In this document: positions 1-12,949 of the stretch, piece after piece
Layout: each line of letters begins with the position of its first letter
Position numbering within the stretch: position 1 is the stretch's first letter
Source: Acephala macrosclerotiorum
Taxonomy: Eukaryota > Ascomycota > Leotiomycetes > Helotiales > Mollisiaceae
NCBI GenBank assembly: GCA_014904845.1
Contig: MU119293.1
Location: 1-64,000, forward strand
Direction: 5' to 3'
DNA length: 64,000 nucleotides
Position numbers and translations under genes: made by a program
Notes under the pieces: generated by a model
The model's database searches: none
Seen by the model: only the letters and a program-made list of their open reading frames with translations
Told to the model about the DNA's origin: nothing

Positions 1-1200
1 TTTTTTTTTTTTTTATATTCGTTTTAATATTAATTATTTCGAGTAATTTAATATATAATTTTTATAAATTAATATATTTTTATAATTTTATAATTTTATA
101 ATCAAATTATTTAATTTTAAATAATATAATTAAAATAAAAAAATTTTATTAATTAATATTTAATTTTCGATTTTTAATAATAATAAAAAATAAAATATAT
201 AAATCGTATATAAATAATTTTTAATAAAATTTATTAAAATAATTTATTTTTTAATATTATTTTATTAATATAAAAAAATAATAAAATATAAAATAAAAAA
301 ATCTAATTATAAATTAATTCGTTTTAATTAATATATTAAATTTATTTAAAATAATTTATAATTCGTAAATTAATTAATTAATTAATTTATAATAAATAAA
401 AAAAATTTATATATTAAAAAATACGTAATTAATATTACTTTCGAAATTAATTAATTATAAAAATTTTTAAAAAAAAATATATATAATTTTATTATAATAA
501 TAATATTATTTTTTTATTTTTTTAAATTTTTTTTTTTAAATTTTTTAATTTTAATAAATTAATTATTTACTCGTATTAAATTTATTAATTTTTTTATAAT
601 TTTAATATTTTATAAATAAATATTTATTTTATTTGTAATTTATTTAATTATAAAATTTTTTATATAAATAATTATATATATTTTAATTTTATTATATTTT
701 TTTTAATATTTTTAATAAAATTTTATTCGAATTATTTTGTATTAAATTAAATATTTTTATAATAATTGTATTTATATATTATTTAATTTTTAAATATAAA
801 TTTAAAATTGAATTTTTATTATATTTAAAAAATTTATATTAATTTTATTAGATTTTTTTATAATAATAAAAATTATAATAAAAATTAATTAAATATACAA
901 TTTTTTTTTTAAATTAATATTTTTAATATAAACTTTTTAATTTTAATATTATTTATAATTTAAATTGTAAATATAATCGAATTTTTTAAAATCGATAAAA
1001 AATTAAAAATATTAATAATATTAAATAATAAAAAAATTAATAAAAATATAATAATTATAAATTCAAAAAAAAATTCAAATAAAATAAATTAATAAAAAAA
1101 TAAATATTCGTAATAATTATATAAAAAACGATTTAAATTAAAAACGATATATTTTAGTATTTTTTAATACAAAAACGTAATATTGATTTCACGTATTATT
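1..1200. repeat. Extremely AT-rich tract, RIP-like AT island
   Basis: The sequence is almost only A and T, with long T and A runs and no reading frame of any length. The few remaining C residues sit mostly before G (for example at 20, 40, 168, 205, 320, 364), while CpA, CpT and CpC are rare. In fungi such islands usually come from repeat-induced point mutation of transposon copies, which changes C mainly in CpA. No transposon family can be recognised. Composition becomes normal between about 1,140 and 1,330. Confidence 0.75.
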
Positions 1201-1888
1201 ATATAATCTCAAAATAAACTATTTTTCTTTAGTAGAAAAACTTTTAATTGTCGTTAAAAACATTTGATTTTTTGATTTGCATTAAGTAATAATACTTGTC
1301 TAATATTGCAAATTTCCACGTTGAGATTTCAATTCATATTAATGTACATTGTGTGGGTGAGGCTCAACCGGCGAGATAGTCGGACTGAATTAACTGGGCA
1401 TAAAAAGCCTCGTAAAAGGGTACAGCGGACCGTATGAGAAGTGGACTATGCAGCGTACCTAAGTGGTGGGAGTTTCTTTCTGTAGATGGTCACCGAGGGT
1501 GTGCATGATTATTCGGCAGGTGTTGCGATTGTGCTGGTATGGGGCTCAATTGCGGCCAATAAATGCGAGAATTGAAAGAATTTATGGCAATGCGGCGACG
1601 CAAGGCGCAAAAGCCTGATTTATGCAGTCAATTAGAGATCTTAGAGAACGCCTTGCATGAACTGTTAGTGCAGTTTAAGCCACAGGAAAATATTGTGGGG
1701 TTGCACAAATCGCCGCTTTTGAAAGCTTCACTCGATTCCCCAACGTGATAACTGTGTTGAAAACTACGAGGCTATCTCAATGTCTTTTCTTCTAGGCTAG
1801 AAATTATGGGACACCTACGATATTTCGAAGGTCTACATAATCACTTAGCCCTCATTCTGCTCATGTGAACTGGAGTCTTTTGTTTACA
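1201..1888. other. Intergenic, no gene recognised
   Basis: Transition from the AT island to normal composition. A 61-codon ORF at 1563-1748 has no recognisable domain and may be chance. This stretch probably includes the promoter of the small gene that follows. Confidence 0.4.
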
Positions 1889-2398
1889 ATGGATCCAACT
1901 CGTCGCAATACCACGTCCAGTACAGGATCCAGTCGGAGGGGCAAAAGAGAGCCGACGCCGCCAAGAAGGAAAACGTGGAGTTTCAAGAAGGAGGCTGAGT
2001 CCTCACCTGCCTCGCTGACCTCGAAGCTGAAGCAGGAAACATTCCCTGTATACAATCTTCGCTGGGAAGCATTGAAAGAATGGTTGGAAAACAAGTTCCC
2101 CGGTTACTCATTCCACGAGCGAAGGGTAAGCACGGCGATCCCTTTAAGCAGTCTTACTGCGGTTCTGAACTACCACGCATGACTCGAATATTGACACGTC
2201 TTCGAGCAGGTAAATCGCGATGTGTATCACTTCGACGTACCTCAACAACTGACACAAGTGCGTAAGACCATCTTGGTGCCATGTGTTGCTAATCAGTTTG
2301 CTTGCGACGTGTAGGAAGATAAGAACGAGATAATGCAATTAAAGGAAACTTATCGGGTCATAGTCCCACGTGTATCTCAATCACCGGAGCCAGTTTGA
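1889..2398 (+). CDS. Small hypothetical protein, 3 exons
   Basis: Family not recognised. Exons 1889-2125, 2210-2257 and 2315-2398 join in frame to 122 residues, with introns GTAAGC...GCAG and GTGCGT...GTAG. The N-terminus is basic and low in complexity (Ser/Thr/Arg/Lys rich, about residues 1-45). A more ordered part follows with Trp and aromatic residues (LRWEALKEWLENKFPGY), then a charged tail. The ATG at 1889 was chosen; an in-frame ATG at 1865 would add eight residues. The gene lies just upstream of the CorA-like gene on the same strand, about 360 bp apart. I see no signal peptide or membrane segment. Splice-site quality and frame continuity support a real gene, but its function is unknown. 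Confidence 0.5.
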
Positions 2399-2754
2399 AA
2401 CGGCGGGAGGCGTGCATATGTTGGTACGAATTCATGGGGAGAGAATATCGTTTACTTTCGAGGAAATTGAAATCAAATCTGCCTATTCAAATTTGAGTCT
2501 GCATCGGCAGGTCGGGTGGGCCACTAAGCGCCACGGGATGGACTGCGCAGCACGGGGCGGCTGCTCGAGGCTCGTCAGGCAGACTTGGAAGAAACCCACT
2601 TTGGGCACACCTGTATACCACCGGAACACTATGGCACAAATGCCAATTCATACTTAAATAATGTTGCCTGACGTCGTTCGGTGAACATAGCATTCCTATA
2701 TCGACTATTCTCCGTATTCGTTGTGAGTTCGGCCCGAGTTGCGGTACCGTATTC
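2399..2754. other. Intergenic between small gene and CorA-like gene
   Basis: No coding continuity was found that joins the two genes. The stretch should hold the terminator of the first gene and the promoter of the second. No specific site is recognised. Confidence 0.35.
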
Positions 2755-4596
2755 ATGGCCTCAGCGCTGCAGATCCCCCACACTTTCAAGACATCTTACG
2801 AAGAGTTCGAATCCTATCCAAGAAACCTCATCCAGCAGATATCGTACCCAGCAGCCTTGATTGCATATGCAACAAGACTGGAAGATGCTTCGCCGACGCT
2901 ATTCGTACACAATGAGCAAGATATCCTTGTTCCATTCCGAGAGTTCTCGGGACATTGTACGTGCCCTTCATTAATTGATCGATTTATACTTACTATTCCA
3001 TAAAAGCCTGGGAGAGAAGGAATATCTCGGGGGATGTCAAATTGAAAGACAAATTAGGAGACCAATCCACAGTTGATCCAATAACGTCGACTCGTGTTGG
3101 TGAACTGGCAACAAAGAGAGACCCAACATGCCGTTTTATGTGAGTCTTTCGCACTGCTGCAATTGTTGGAATCTACTAACCTTTGGAATAAGCTTCATTT
3201 TTGCTGGAGACTCTCGAAGCCCCTTGAAGATTGCTCGAACAATGCTCCTGCGAATACTCACCTACCATCAAGTCATGCCGAACTACCTCGATTTCATAGC
3301 AGTGTTTGGTTCACAAAGCAAACTACGCGATCTGAGATTCAGTGGATTCCGCGAGCAACTTTCACTTACTTTTCCGTCGAAAGCACCCGAAATACGAAGT
3401 TTGGGACGAAGTGGCAGACAATATCAGTTGTGTTATAATTTAAAGGGTGTAGAGAAAAGCATCGACAAGCATTGGTCGATTCGTCAAGTGGCAGTCCATC
3501 TACAATTTGATGTCGAGGAAGGCACGACGCTATGGATCATTACAAAGGGCGATCTTGAATTGAAAAACCGGGTCGAGGATATGACCGGACCAAAAGGCAG
3601 ACCAGAGGATCGAGCCTTTGACACCCCGGCGCATTGTTTTCGCTCAAGTTTAGCAGTACATTTATTGCAATGCAGTTGGTCAACTGAAGGGTGGCGGTGG
3701 TATATACAGTGGTTAGAGGTGGTGCTGGAAGAAGACGTTAGTGAATCGCGTCCGTGGCATGAATACTTGATTGATCAACTACAGACCCATATTGCCGTCC
3801 ATGGAGCCAGAGGGCGCAACGAGAATCAACGCATATTTACTCCAAAAGACTTGCAAAGCATTCAACACCTCGAAGACAAAGTCAATGAAGCAATCATGGT
3901 GCAAGAGGCCAACTCGGATGTTCTGACATCTCTTCGAAAGTTCTATGAGCGTCTAATGGACAACAAAGACTTTCCGCTTCGAACAGCATGTTGTGAGGAT
4001 GTTCTGTTATTTGCGACACAACTCGATGACATGATATATGATTCAAAGATGCAGATAGCACGAGCGAAAGTTCTGGTTAAGATCACAGAAGACAGAAAAA
4101 CCTTGGTAGATCAACCTTTCTTGACGATCTCTTCTGACCTTCCCTGTCAATGTATTCCAGCTTAACGTACTTCTAGGTCTTGCAACATCTCCAAAGCCAG
4201 GCAACAGAAAAGATGGAAATACTCTCAATAAAAATGCATGAAATCGGGTCCCAGTCCCAGAAAGAGGCCATTGCGATGCGCATCATAACAGTTGTCACCC
4301 TTATCTACTTGCCTGCTACTTTTGTATCTGTAAGTTATTCGAGTTTCAAGTACAAGTATCTCTCACTGAGGTCGATTGAGACCTTTTTCAGCACAGACAT
4401 TGTGAAATACCAGGATGCGGGTAACGGATCGTTCTCTGAAGTCGCCATGGTGAGATGGCTCGAGGTAACTATACCCTTGACGGTTTTGACTCTCTCTATC
4501 GGTTACGGTTTCTTCAAGGTGTCGGAGAAGAAAAGCGAACGCCTGGCACTCCTTCCATTCTCGATGAACGAGTCGAAAACCAGCTTCAGTGGATGA
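2755..4596 (+). CDS. Fungal CorA-like transporter-domain protein
   Basis: Five exons (2755-2956, 3007-3139, 3193-4105, 4177-4329, 4381-4596) encode 538 residues. The N-terminal part carries the features of the fungal CorA-like family: SYPRNLIQ near residue 25, SRSPLKIA, and TYHQVMPNYLDFI in exon 3. Exon 4 gives a helical stretch ending in a first membrane segment (TVVTLIYLPATFVS). Exon 5 continues with TFFSTDIVKYQ and a second hydrophobic segment. Two C-terminal membrane helices after a long soluble domain is the CorA layout. The GMN loop of true Mg2+ channels is not visible between the helices, so ion transport is unproven. Intron 4 has a length divisible by three, so retaining it would not shift the frame. 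Likely a membrane protein; the physiological substrate is unknown. Confidence 0.8.
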
Positions 4597-5522
4597 AACC
4601 GTACACACCTGGAGCAAGCTATAGAAGTCCGTCTTGATTTTCACCCATTTTCTTTTCGACGAAGCTACTCGAGGCTACCATGCCCGACTCTCTCGACTGA
4701 ATACACCAGCCTTGGCTATTTACTCTGACTTCGACTACACGTTTTAATCTGAATGTTGAGCCTGATCAGCACTTATTCCGGTTTGGCAACAACTTTCTGC
4801 TATGCAAAATCACGTCATTTCAATGTGAATATAGGGTGTTATAGATCATAACTCGTCAATCTATATTTACATTCAAGTTTTATCCGAAGGGGATGGGGAG
4901 AATGTGATTCGTGATGCTGCAACCAGAATATAGTCCCGCCGTGGCGCAATGAGTGAGAGAGTGAGAGAGGTTTCTTATGTAACAGCGAAGCAATTCAGTG
5001 GGGGTGTTGATAAGTATATTCATACGGAATTAAAAAAAATCAAAGCCTTCTCGATAATCTCAAAATCATAAGCTCCAGATCAATATGGCAATGAGTAGCC
5101 CTATCCACTCTTTTTTGGTGGTCCGATTGAACAGTGTTGCAGACTTAATTAGGTACCGAAGAGATAAGCTTTCCAGGTCCCGGAGCATTGGTTGAGGCAG
5201 TTGAACCAAATGTATAAATAGGGAATCGCGACGTCTAGGGGGGCGGCCGGGGTGGGGTCCATCTGCAAGATGAAGACAGCTGCAGCCTTACCTCGACCAG
5301 ACTTTTCTCTGCTGGCTCTCTTCTCGCACAACTGTGATCTTACTTTGGTTAAAGAGAACTTCAATGTCATCTACAATCAATACTCATCCTTTCACTATCC
5401 AGTTCAAACTACGCTGTTGTTGACAGAGTCTTTTGGTCAGCTTCGACGTCAACAATCTTCCACCCCGCCCCGGACACATTTCGCGACTTGATACCTGGAT
5501 TCCTGCCTTGAAACCCATCGCG
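4597..5522. other. Intergenic, kinase-gene promoter region
   Basis: About 0.9 kb with no supported gene. It holds a short GAGTGAGAGAG-type purine repeat near 4948-4970. An ORF from 5433 runs in frame into the kinase gene, but the ATG at 5523 is preferred. Confidence 0.4.
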
Positions 5523-8500
5523 ATGGCGGATGATCGCGACGCTGCTATTCGTAACTTCAAATCCACCTTGAAAGAATGCATGGTTCCTGCAGTCTGTGGG
5601 AGATCTTACGTCCGTATCCTGAAGCTCACGCAATGGCTGAACAGCAAAGTGAGGTCTGAAGGCTGGGAGCCAACACAAGTAAGGCTTCTCTTAGATTATG
5701 CTTACAGTCGTCGAGATCGACCTACACATCCGATCACCAAGGAACAGCTGTGTGATAGTAAGGACGGATGTCTTCTGATATTCTGCATACTACTTGAACT
5801 AGATCGAGGTGATCTCATCGACAAAGTTTGGAGGCAAGATAAGACGGATAACGACCTACCGATCGATCTGAGAGCCTTGAGGGAGACCTTTGAGGAACTC
5901 GACGTTCCAGATTCAGATAAAGTTGCTGCAGATTTCGATAAACAGCAATGGAAATACTGTGCGGCGAAGCTGGATCTGAACAAAGGTCGCCAATACCCCG
6001 AAAGTAAAATTATGCCATTTCATCGAAGAGAGGAGATCAACAAGAAAGGCGGTACTGCACAACTCTGGCAGATTGAGGTATTGGAGGAGTTTGTTGGTCC
6101 TAGCTTAAGAGAGGCGGTCAAAGAGTCCAGATATGACCCAGTGGACGATGGGCTCGGCCCAGTAAGCATTCCCCTCCTTCAAACCTTCCTACATGAAACT
6201 TGTTTAATAACGATCGCTTAGCGCTATGAGTTTGCTGTCAAAACATTCGAAGATGGTCATCGGGCTGTCTTTATCAATGAGCGGGAGGCATTTCTAGCCC
6301 TCAACAAGGAGCCAGCGATGGTACAATACCTCTGCGAATATGGTCATAAAGAGAAAGTTTCAGATCCTTATTCCGCCGGTCCTCGAATTGTTCAACCTGG
6401 AGATCAAAAAGAAACTATCAAGACGACGCACAACATTATCCTTGAATATGGGGAGTCTGACCTAGAGGAATACTTCGCCGAGACAACACCGCCGTACCTT
6501 CAAGCCGAGGTTGAGGCATTTTGGGAGGGACTCTTCGCTGTTGCGGATGCAATCAGAAGCATCCATAATTGGAAAAGTAAAACGGAAGAAAAAGTACAAG
6601 AATATCATGGGTAGGTTTTTGCCTAGTACCTTACTCCGCGAATCTAACATGGCCAGGTGGCACGCCGACATCAAGCCAGACAACATTCTCCTCGTGCATG
6701 GCAAATTCAAGCTGGCAGACCCTGGATTTGTCAAGTTCGTCAAGAAGGACCGAGACTGTGATCCAGAAGAATTTCTCCCAGGTGGTACAGAAACTTATGG
6801 TAAGATATACTTGGATCTGCATTAGGTTACCATGTAATTTCTGACTTATCGACTTAGGCGCACCTGAACGACACCCAGGATGGAGATCCAAACAGAGAAG
6901 AGTGACACAGACAATAGACACATGGTCTCTGGGTTGCGTTTTCTCCATCTCAGCAACATGGGTGGTCCTCGGCTACCAGGGAATCCGTCAATTCAACAAG
7001 ATACGGGAGAAGGCTATACGAAAACTCGTGGAAGCACAAAAAGCTCTACCAGAGGGTCAGAGACCAACGCAAATACTTAACGCAGGAGATTATTTTCATG
7101 ACTGTCACCAAGTGCTACCAGCTGTGCTAGATTGGCACAATGTTCTCCGCAAGGCTCTGCGCGGAACAGATACCGTCACACGCCGAGTCCTTGATCTTAT
7201 AGACGAAAAAATGCTTATCGGAAATGCAAAGTCAAGGATCAAGGCAGAACAGATCTGCGAGGAGCTGAAGGAGATTTTGAAGGAAGGAAAAGCAGCCCCA
7301 TCAATCGCTGTACCAGAAAACATAAAGGAGCTTCTCCGAGAAGTCGATGACGACGCTACTTCCTACACAAGATCACGAGAAACGACCTCGCAGACAACCA
7401 TATCAACTTTCGTTCCACAAAACAAGACTATAGCAGAGGTGCGAAAGTCAAAATTTCGGGGACCTCAGCTACTGAAGACAGCCAACCGTTCTCAAGTTCT
7501 TCGATCAGTCGTCGTACGTCAAGATAAAGTGCCACTGTTACCTGAGATACCTATTCGTTACAAGTCGACCGACACTAAGAAGCCTTCGCAAAGTCAGCAG
7601 TCCTCGGCGGGCGAAGTTGCTGCAACGACACTTCAAGAGACTCATCAAACCTCAGCCTATGATGATAAGGATAGAAAAGTCGCGTCCAAGGCGCCTTTTC
7701 AACGTCCTACCTCTAATCCTCTTGTCACTAGCCCGATTCGCCATAAGCCTCCTCGCCGACCCGCGACAAGCGGACGCCAAAACGTTTTCCAAGCTCGAGA
7801 AGAGATTGAAAGGCGAGAGGAAGGCAATATTTTGCATCGCACTCGTAAGGATCAGTTATTGTCTCGACACTTCGGCGACGGCAACCGCGATATTGTAAGA
7901 ATCCTTTGTTTATTTGACAAGTTTTTAACTCACAATGTAATCTAGAAATTCCTAGTCGACAATGCTGAGACTATGAAGCCATTTTGGTACGAAGCACAGT
8001 TCCTCGTTCAGACTCTCTTGATGAAGGCAAAGGGTCAAGATACTAACGGGATGGATCTTCTCTTCACACTTGGAGGAGTAAAGGTTGAGGGCAAGGAAGC
8101 AAAGATGCCACAGAAGACGCATCTCAAAGGTGATCCATTCATGGAAGCAATGAAACATCGTGAAGCGAAGCCGACAAGTGGTCACACCGATATAACTGTT
8201 CCACTGGGGAAACTCTTTGATAAATATCTGACGGAGGCCAAGCGTAGAACGCAATTCGGACATGAAGTGAGGAACATGACTTTGATCGTTTTGACGGATG
8301 GGATTTGGGCAGGCACCCAAAATAAAGAGGACGTCAAGAACTTGATCGTGACATTCGTGTTGGAACTAAGGAATATTATTGGAAAGCTTAAGAAGAGGCC
8401 AGTGAGCATTGAGTTCATCCAATTTGGGGACGATGAGGACGCCACACACAGACTATGGCTCCTAGACAATCACTTGAAGTACGATGGCATTGAGTGAGGC

Positions 8501-8827
8501 TTTCCCCCGACCCAAATTATATTGAGGATAGTACTGATGTGGTATTCCAGAGACATCATCGACACAGAGCATAGCACAGGCGATATCAACAAGATGCTGC
8601 TGGGAAGTTTCATTCCAGAATACGACGAAGATGAAGACGACGACGACGTTGCCTTAGCTAGTTCCCCGAATCAGTCTCAGCAATCAGCCGAATCCATTGA
8701 GAGGGTTTCAAAGATGCACTCCGAAATATCCATGTCGCTCCCGCCGAGGGCGACTGTTTCCCGCTCGCCATCTCAGACACGAAGAATAATAGAGGGAAAC
8801 AGATATTCCACGAACTCTCCTCTCTAA
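5523..8827 (+). CDS. Protein kinase-like domain fused to a von Willebrand A domain
   Basis: Six exons (5523-6161, 6222-6610, 6657-6799, 6858-7894, 7946-8493, 8551-8827) encode 1,010 residues. After an alpha-helical N-terminal region comes a kinase fold. It has the VAIK-type lysine in RYEFAVKTF (about K220), catalytic loop WHADIKPDN (D347, N352), and KLADPG in place of DFG (D364). GTETYGAPE follows as the activation-segment end, then DTWSLGC. A Ser/Thr/Pro-rich linker (about 500-700) leads to a VWA domain. There the first MIDAS motif reads DNAET (741-745) instead of DxSxS; T817 and LTDG (D854) are present. The tail is acidic. No glycine-rich loop is obvious, so activity is uncertain. Probably cytosolic or nuclear. 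The ATG at 5523 could be replaced by an in-frame one at 5433. Confidence 0.8.
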
Positions 8828-9101
8828 CGCTAGAACTTTCTCAACGCAAAAGAATTCCAAGAAGGTTATATGTAATTTATTAAAGAATCAAAATAAGTAA
8901 CGCCTAGGCAAAACAGCGACGCTAATTAACCGTGTTAAAAACGATCAGGTTAAGATTCAGCCCAGGTTATCAAGATAATATACGTGACGTCGTCAGCCTC
9001 CATCTTATCAACACAAGTTATCAATACAATATAACTGTCGGCATCATTCCAGAGTGCGTAGGCATAGACTCCAACACAAAGGCAAAGGTCCTGAGTAAGA
9101 C

Positions 9102-12100
9102 TCACCACCTAACCTCCCCCTCTCCATCCCCTAACTTCAAGCATCCAGTCTTCCTTCGTTCAGCGAGCCATCTCTCGATCCACGTCTTCATCTTGCTCCT
9201 CCCTGTCGCTGAACCGACGTTGACTGTCGGGACGACTTTCTCAATCCTCAGCGCACAGACAAACATTGTCAGCTCTCTGAAGCTGCTATGTTCTGAATAG
9301 GGTACACCAAAGCAGGATGCTTCGCGAGTGGAGCCGCGCTGGGGGATGAGCTCTGCCATTGAGAAGGAAGATTTCCAATTCACAGAGTGGAGGATTGTTG
9401 GGATTGAAGGGGAGTCGGTGAATCTATTTCGTCTTGTCAGTGCATGGTTCTGGTGGTGTAGAGACAACCATAGGAGGGAGGAGACGAGGAGCTAATGGGA
9501 ACATACCTCGAGTTTGGTGGCTTGTAATTCCACCCACTCGGTCTGAATCCTACAATCCTGCTGAAATAAGGTTTGTACGAATTCAAGTAATCCTGCAACG
9601 TTTCAGGCCGAATCTCCATCAGCATCTGCATGTGTATCTGAGCTTCTTTAGGATCATCAGTCATCCTAGACATCAATTCCTCGTCTTCAAGTGCTGCACA
9701 AATCCTTTGCTTTCCCGGCGGTGCCCAGATCTTGCAATCCAAAGCTCGTGCAATACCAAGACAGATACGCTCCTTCCCGATACTGTACGTTCCACATATC
9801 ACCAATAAGCGACCACGAGGCTTGCTGCTGTTGGTTGCGAGGGACATGGCAATGCTGTCGTCTTCAGCTTTGACGGCTGAATTGACGAATTTAGCCATGC
9901 CGGTGCCAGCTCGTTCACGCTTGACCACTTCCCATGCGTCACTCTCTTCAGCTCGCTCTTTCCGAAGCGAAACACACATGTCGGCACAGGCTTTGATCAC
10001 CTCTTCCTGAGAAGGAAATGCATACCGTGGGTTGAGGTAAGTCGTATCGAGATAACAGACATCTATCTTTTGCTGCTTCGTCTTGCCAGTGATGGAATCT
10101 ACAATGTCTGGCATGAGGAGAGGGTGGGCGATATGTGCTGGGCAGGCACGGAAGTCGCCACAATGAAGTACTCGTTGGACTTTGGGATTCAATCCTTTGC
10201 CCACCACTTTCTCAAAGAGAAAAAGGGAACTGCCAGGACAATGGTTGGCAGGAATCATTGTAACAGCCACGCCTTGTGTGCCGGATACTTCGAAGCGCTC
10301 CTCGAACTGTAGTGGGATGACGTATTTTGGATCGACCTTCAGCTGCTGCTTGACTAGATTTGCTGTAACTTTGCTGCAGTAAATTGGACCATGACACCAC
10401 GTGGAGGTGAGTCCAACATAGTGATCGCTGTGGAAGTGACTTAAGAAGTACGCATTGCATCCTTGAACAGCACCATATCTAAAAGCGTCCACACATATGA
10501 AGAATCCAGGCATGATCTTGTAGAAAGGGCAAGTCCTCTGGTAAGCTGGCTTGCCCCTGGATTTTGCCTCTGCTGCTGCTGCATTCGCCCACGCTGCATC
10601 TTCTGCATGGCCAGACATCAATTTTGAAAATGCTGAGGATGGAGCGGCATCTGAAGATCCACCTAGTTGAAATGGATTTGCCTGGCCAGGTCTCGCAATT
10701 GCTGCTTTCCGAGCAAAGCGATTCTTAGCCTCTGGTGGCATGAATTTGACCTCCGCAGGCTCTTTCTTTACTGGAGCAGGAAGTGGAATAGGATTGCCGT
10801 CTAAGCATCCATTGACATGTCTTGTGGCTTCGTCTGGACTGATACCGACGAGACTAACTTCGCAGATAGGGCATGCTGCAGTCATGCTTTCGTCGGGTTG
10901 TTCATCGGGAACAGAGTCTTCGGCCATTGGGTCATCGTCGAAACCATTGAAAGATTCTTCGTCCTCCCCCAGCTCTGCTGCTTCAAGCCTGGCTTGCTCT
11001 TCCATCCATTTCCTCTCCACGGCCTCTTCACCATCTCCAAATTCGTCGTCGTCGGGGAACTCGTCAAAGTCTTCAAAACTGCCCCATTCATCCATACTAG
11101 TCGCTTCCTTTTTCAAGGTCGGTATGGGGGCCGCATCTTTGGATGTTTCGCTAGTGCTAATCTTGGGAGACTCTGAAGGCAGGCTTTCAGTCTGGTTCTT
11201 GGGAGAAGGATTTTTTGGCTGAAGGGCGTCCCATTTGGCTTGTGCCTCCGCCACAGGCACCCGTTTCCGTCGTTTCCAAGCCCAAGAGTCGGCAGGAAGT
11301 ACAGATTCGACCTCAGGGACTATTGGCTTGTTCTCATGAATGTCATCCTCGTCTATAGGGTTCATGTTCACCAGATAATTGACTTCCTTAGGTTGCTCTG
11401 CGACGGCACTTCGAAGCTGTTTCTTCTCAACATTCACGGCAGCTTCTTGAATCTTGGAATTGTCAACCTCGTAGTCTGATTCTGAGTCTGATAGAAATGG
11501 GCCCTTTCGTCGAGGTTTCTTGCCCTTTGGCTTTGGCTTTGGCTTCGACTTGGGTTCTGGAGGCGGAGTACAGTCCTTTTGCACTTGTGCCGGTGTGCCT
11601 GCAGTGGCGGCGTCCGCTGGCGCATCTCCATTGCCATTGCCACTACCACTTGGTGTGCTTTCTCCCGATGTCTTCCTCCTTTTGACAGAGCCTTCTACCT
11701 CATTGAATCTTCCAAAGTCTTCATCTTCGCCATATAGATCGTACAAATCCTCCTGGGAGTCCAGTATCTCGGGGCTCAATGCCTTTGGCTTTGGTAGTAC
11801 AGTATTCGCGCCTTGTGACAAGAATATCGAATCGTCCTTGAGTGGCGAGTCCACCTTCTTGAAGAAGCTCAATATACTAGCATTCGGCTTCTTCGCAGAC
11901 GCCGTCTTCTTGTTCGCTGTCTGTGACTTGCCCAAGACTAGCAGATTCGACTTCGAATTCGGTCGTGGAGTAAGAGGCTTGGGAGGGTTGTGGGTTGCCA
12001 TTGTGATCGAACGCGGGGTTCCGTCCGGCGACGGTGGTCTGCCAACTGATGGCTTTAATGGCGTCTGGAGAGAGAGGTTGGCGTTCTCTCGTGGGTTTCG

Positions 12101-12106
12101 GAACAT
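9102..12106 (-). CDS. PSO2: DNA crosslink repair nuclease SNM1/PSO2
   Basis: Two exons (12106-9507 and 9423-9102) encode 973 residues. The C-terminal half is a metallo-beta-lactamase/beta-CASP nuclease: HFHSDHYVGL at about 557-566 is the HxHxDH metal site, followed by NHCPGS, HCGDFRA and YLDTTY. A UBZ4-type ubiquitin-binding zinc finger lies at about 412-434 (CPIC ... HVNGC). Near residues 75-82, NASILSFF resembles a PCNA-interacting PIP box with Asn in place of Gln. The long region between them is disordered and acidic. In this family the enzyme is a 5' exonuclease acting in interstrand crosslink repair in the nucleus. The ATG at 12106 opens the longest frame; Met36 is an alternative. The intron has donor GTATGT and is 83 nt long. 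Confidence 0.95.
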
Positions 12107-12916
12107 GGCATGCAGAGTGCTATGCCATTTACCGAATGTCGTCTATTGTCACAGACGGGCGAGGCAAATTGTCGACCGATGTCGATATCTTAGAAATCCT
12201 ACTAACAATTAGAGAACCTCACACATCCGCCGATCGAGACGATTCTGTAGCGTGGCCAAATGCACTGATCGCCCTATTGTCCTAAATCGTTGTGACAATC
12301 CGATGTCTTGTCGATGAGTCGAAGATGTGGTCGCGAAAGAGCACGCGGAGACCAGCTCGCGCGATCACGCGTATTAGGTAATCATGCATCGTCTGAATTT
12401 GTGGAGTATCGTCGACGAGGCTGTCGGATGAGATTGGATCAACATGAATCTTAGAATACATACGTTTTGTCTACTACTCGATTTCGTACGGATGAGTCAA
12501 GGGCAGAAAGCAGAATTCGTGTTGCGCATGACAGCATGTCAGAGTGAGAAAGTGATCTGGCGGTTAGATTCTCACATGTTGAGGTGACTTTAACCTTAAA
12601 TATCAAATCACTTCCTGAAAAATGTGGAGGCAGTGAAAACTAAACCATATAAAAGAGGTACTGTAGCTACTATTCGACACGTTATTGATTATTAATTGCT
12701 GTTGGGGAATCCCACTCCGAGTTTGTAGATTTCCTAGCGCTTTGTGCACCGAAATCTCAAAGAAAGCTAATTTTTAGCGAGTATTATACCATTGATCCAT
12801 GCTAGGCAAGTAACGAAATGTCAAGGACAAGGGAGGCAGACGCGCTAAGGCCAAGAAAGCGGAGTCGTCCGCTGGCACAAAACTGGAGCCGAATATGAAG
12901 GACGGGTAAAAAAAAA
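12107..12916. other. Intergenic, SNM1 upstream region
   Basis: No gene recognised. The first part should hold the SNM1 promoter. The stretch ends in a poly-A run that leads into the assembly gap. Confidence 0.4.
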
Positions 12917-12949
12917 NNNNNNNNNNNNNNNNNNNNNNNNNNNNNNNNN
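12917..12949. other. Assembly gap of 33 N within poly-A
   Basis: The unresolved bases are flanked by A runs at 12908-12916 and 12950-12975. The gap probably marks a long homopolymer that could not be assembled, so its true length is unknown. Confidence 0.95.

Noticed and set aside
10740..11222. Ser/Gly-rich + strand ORF of 160 codons
   Set aside because: Antisense shadow of the acidic, Glu/Asp-rich region of SNM1.
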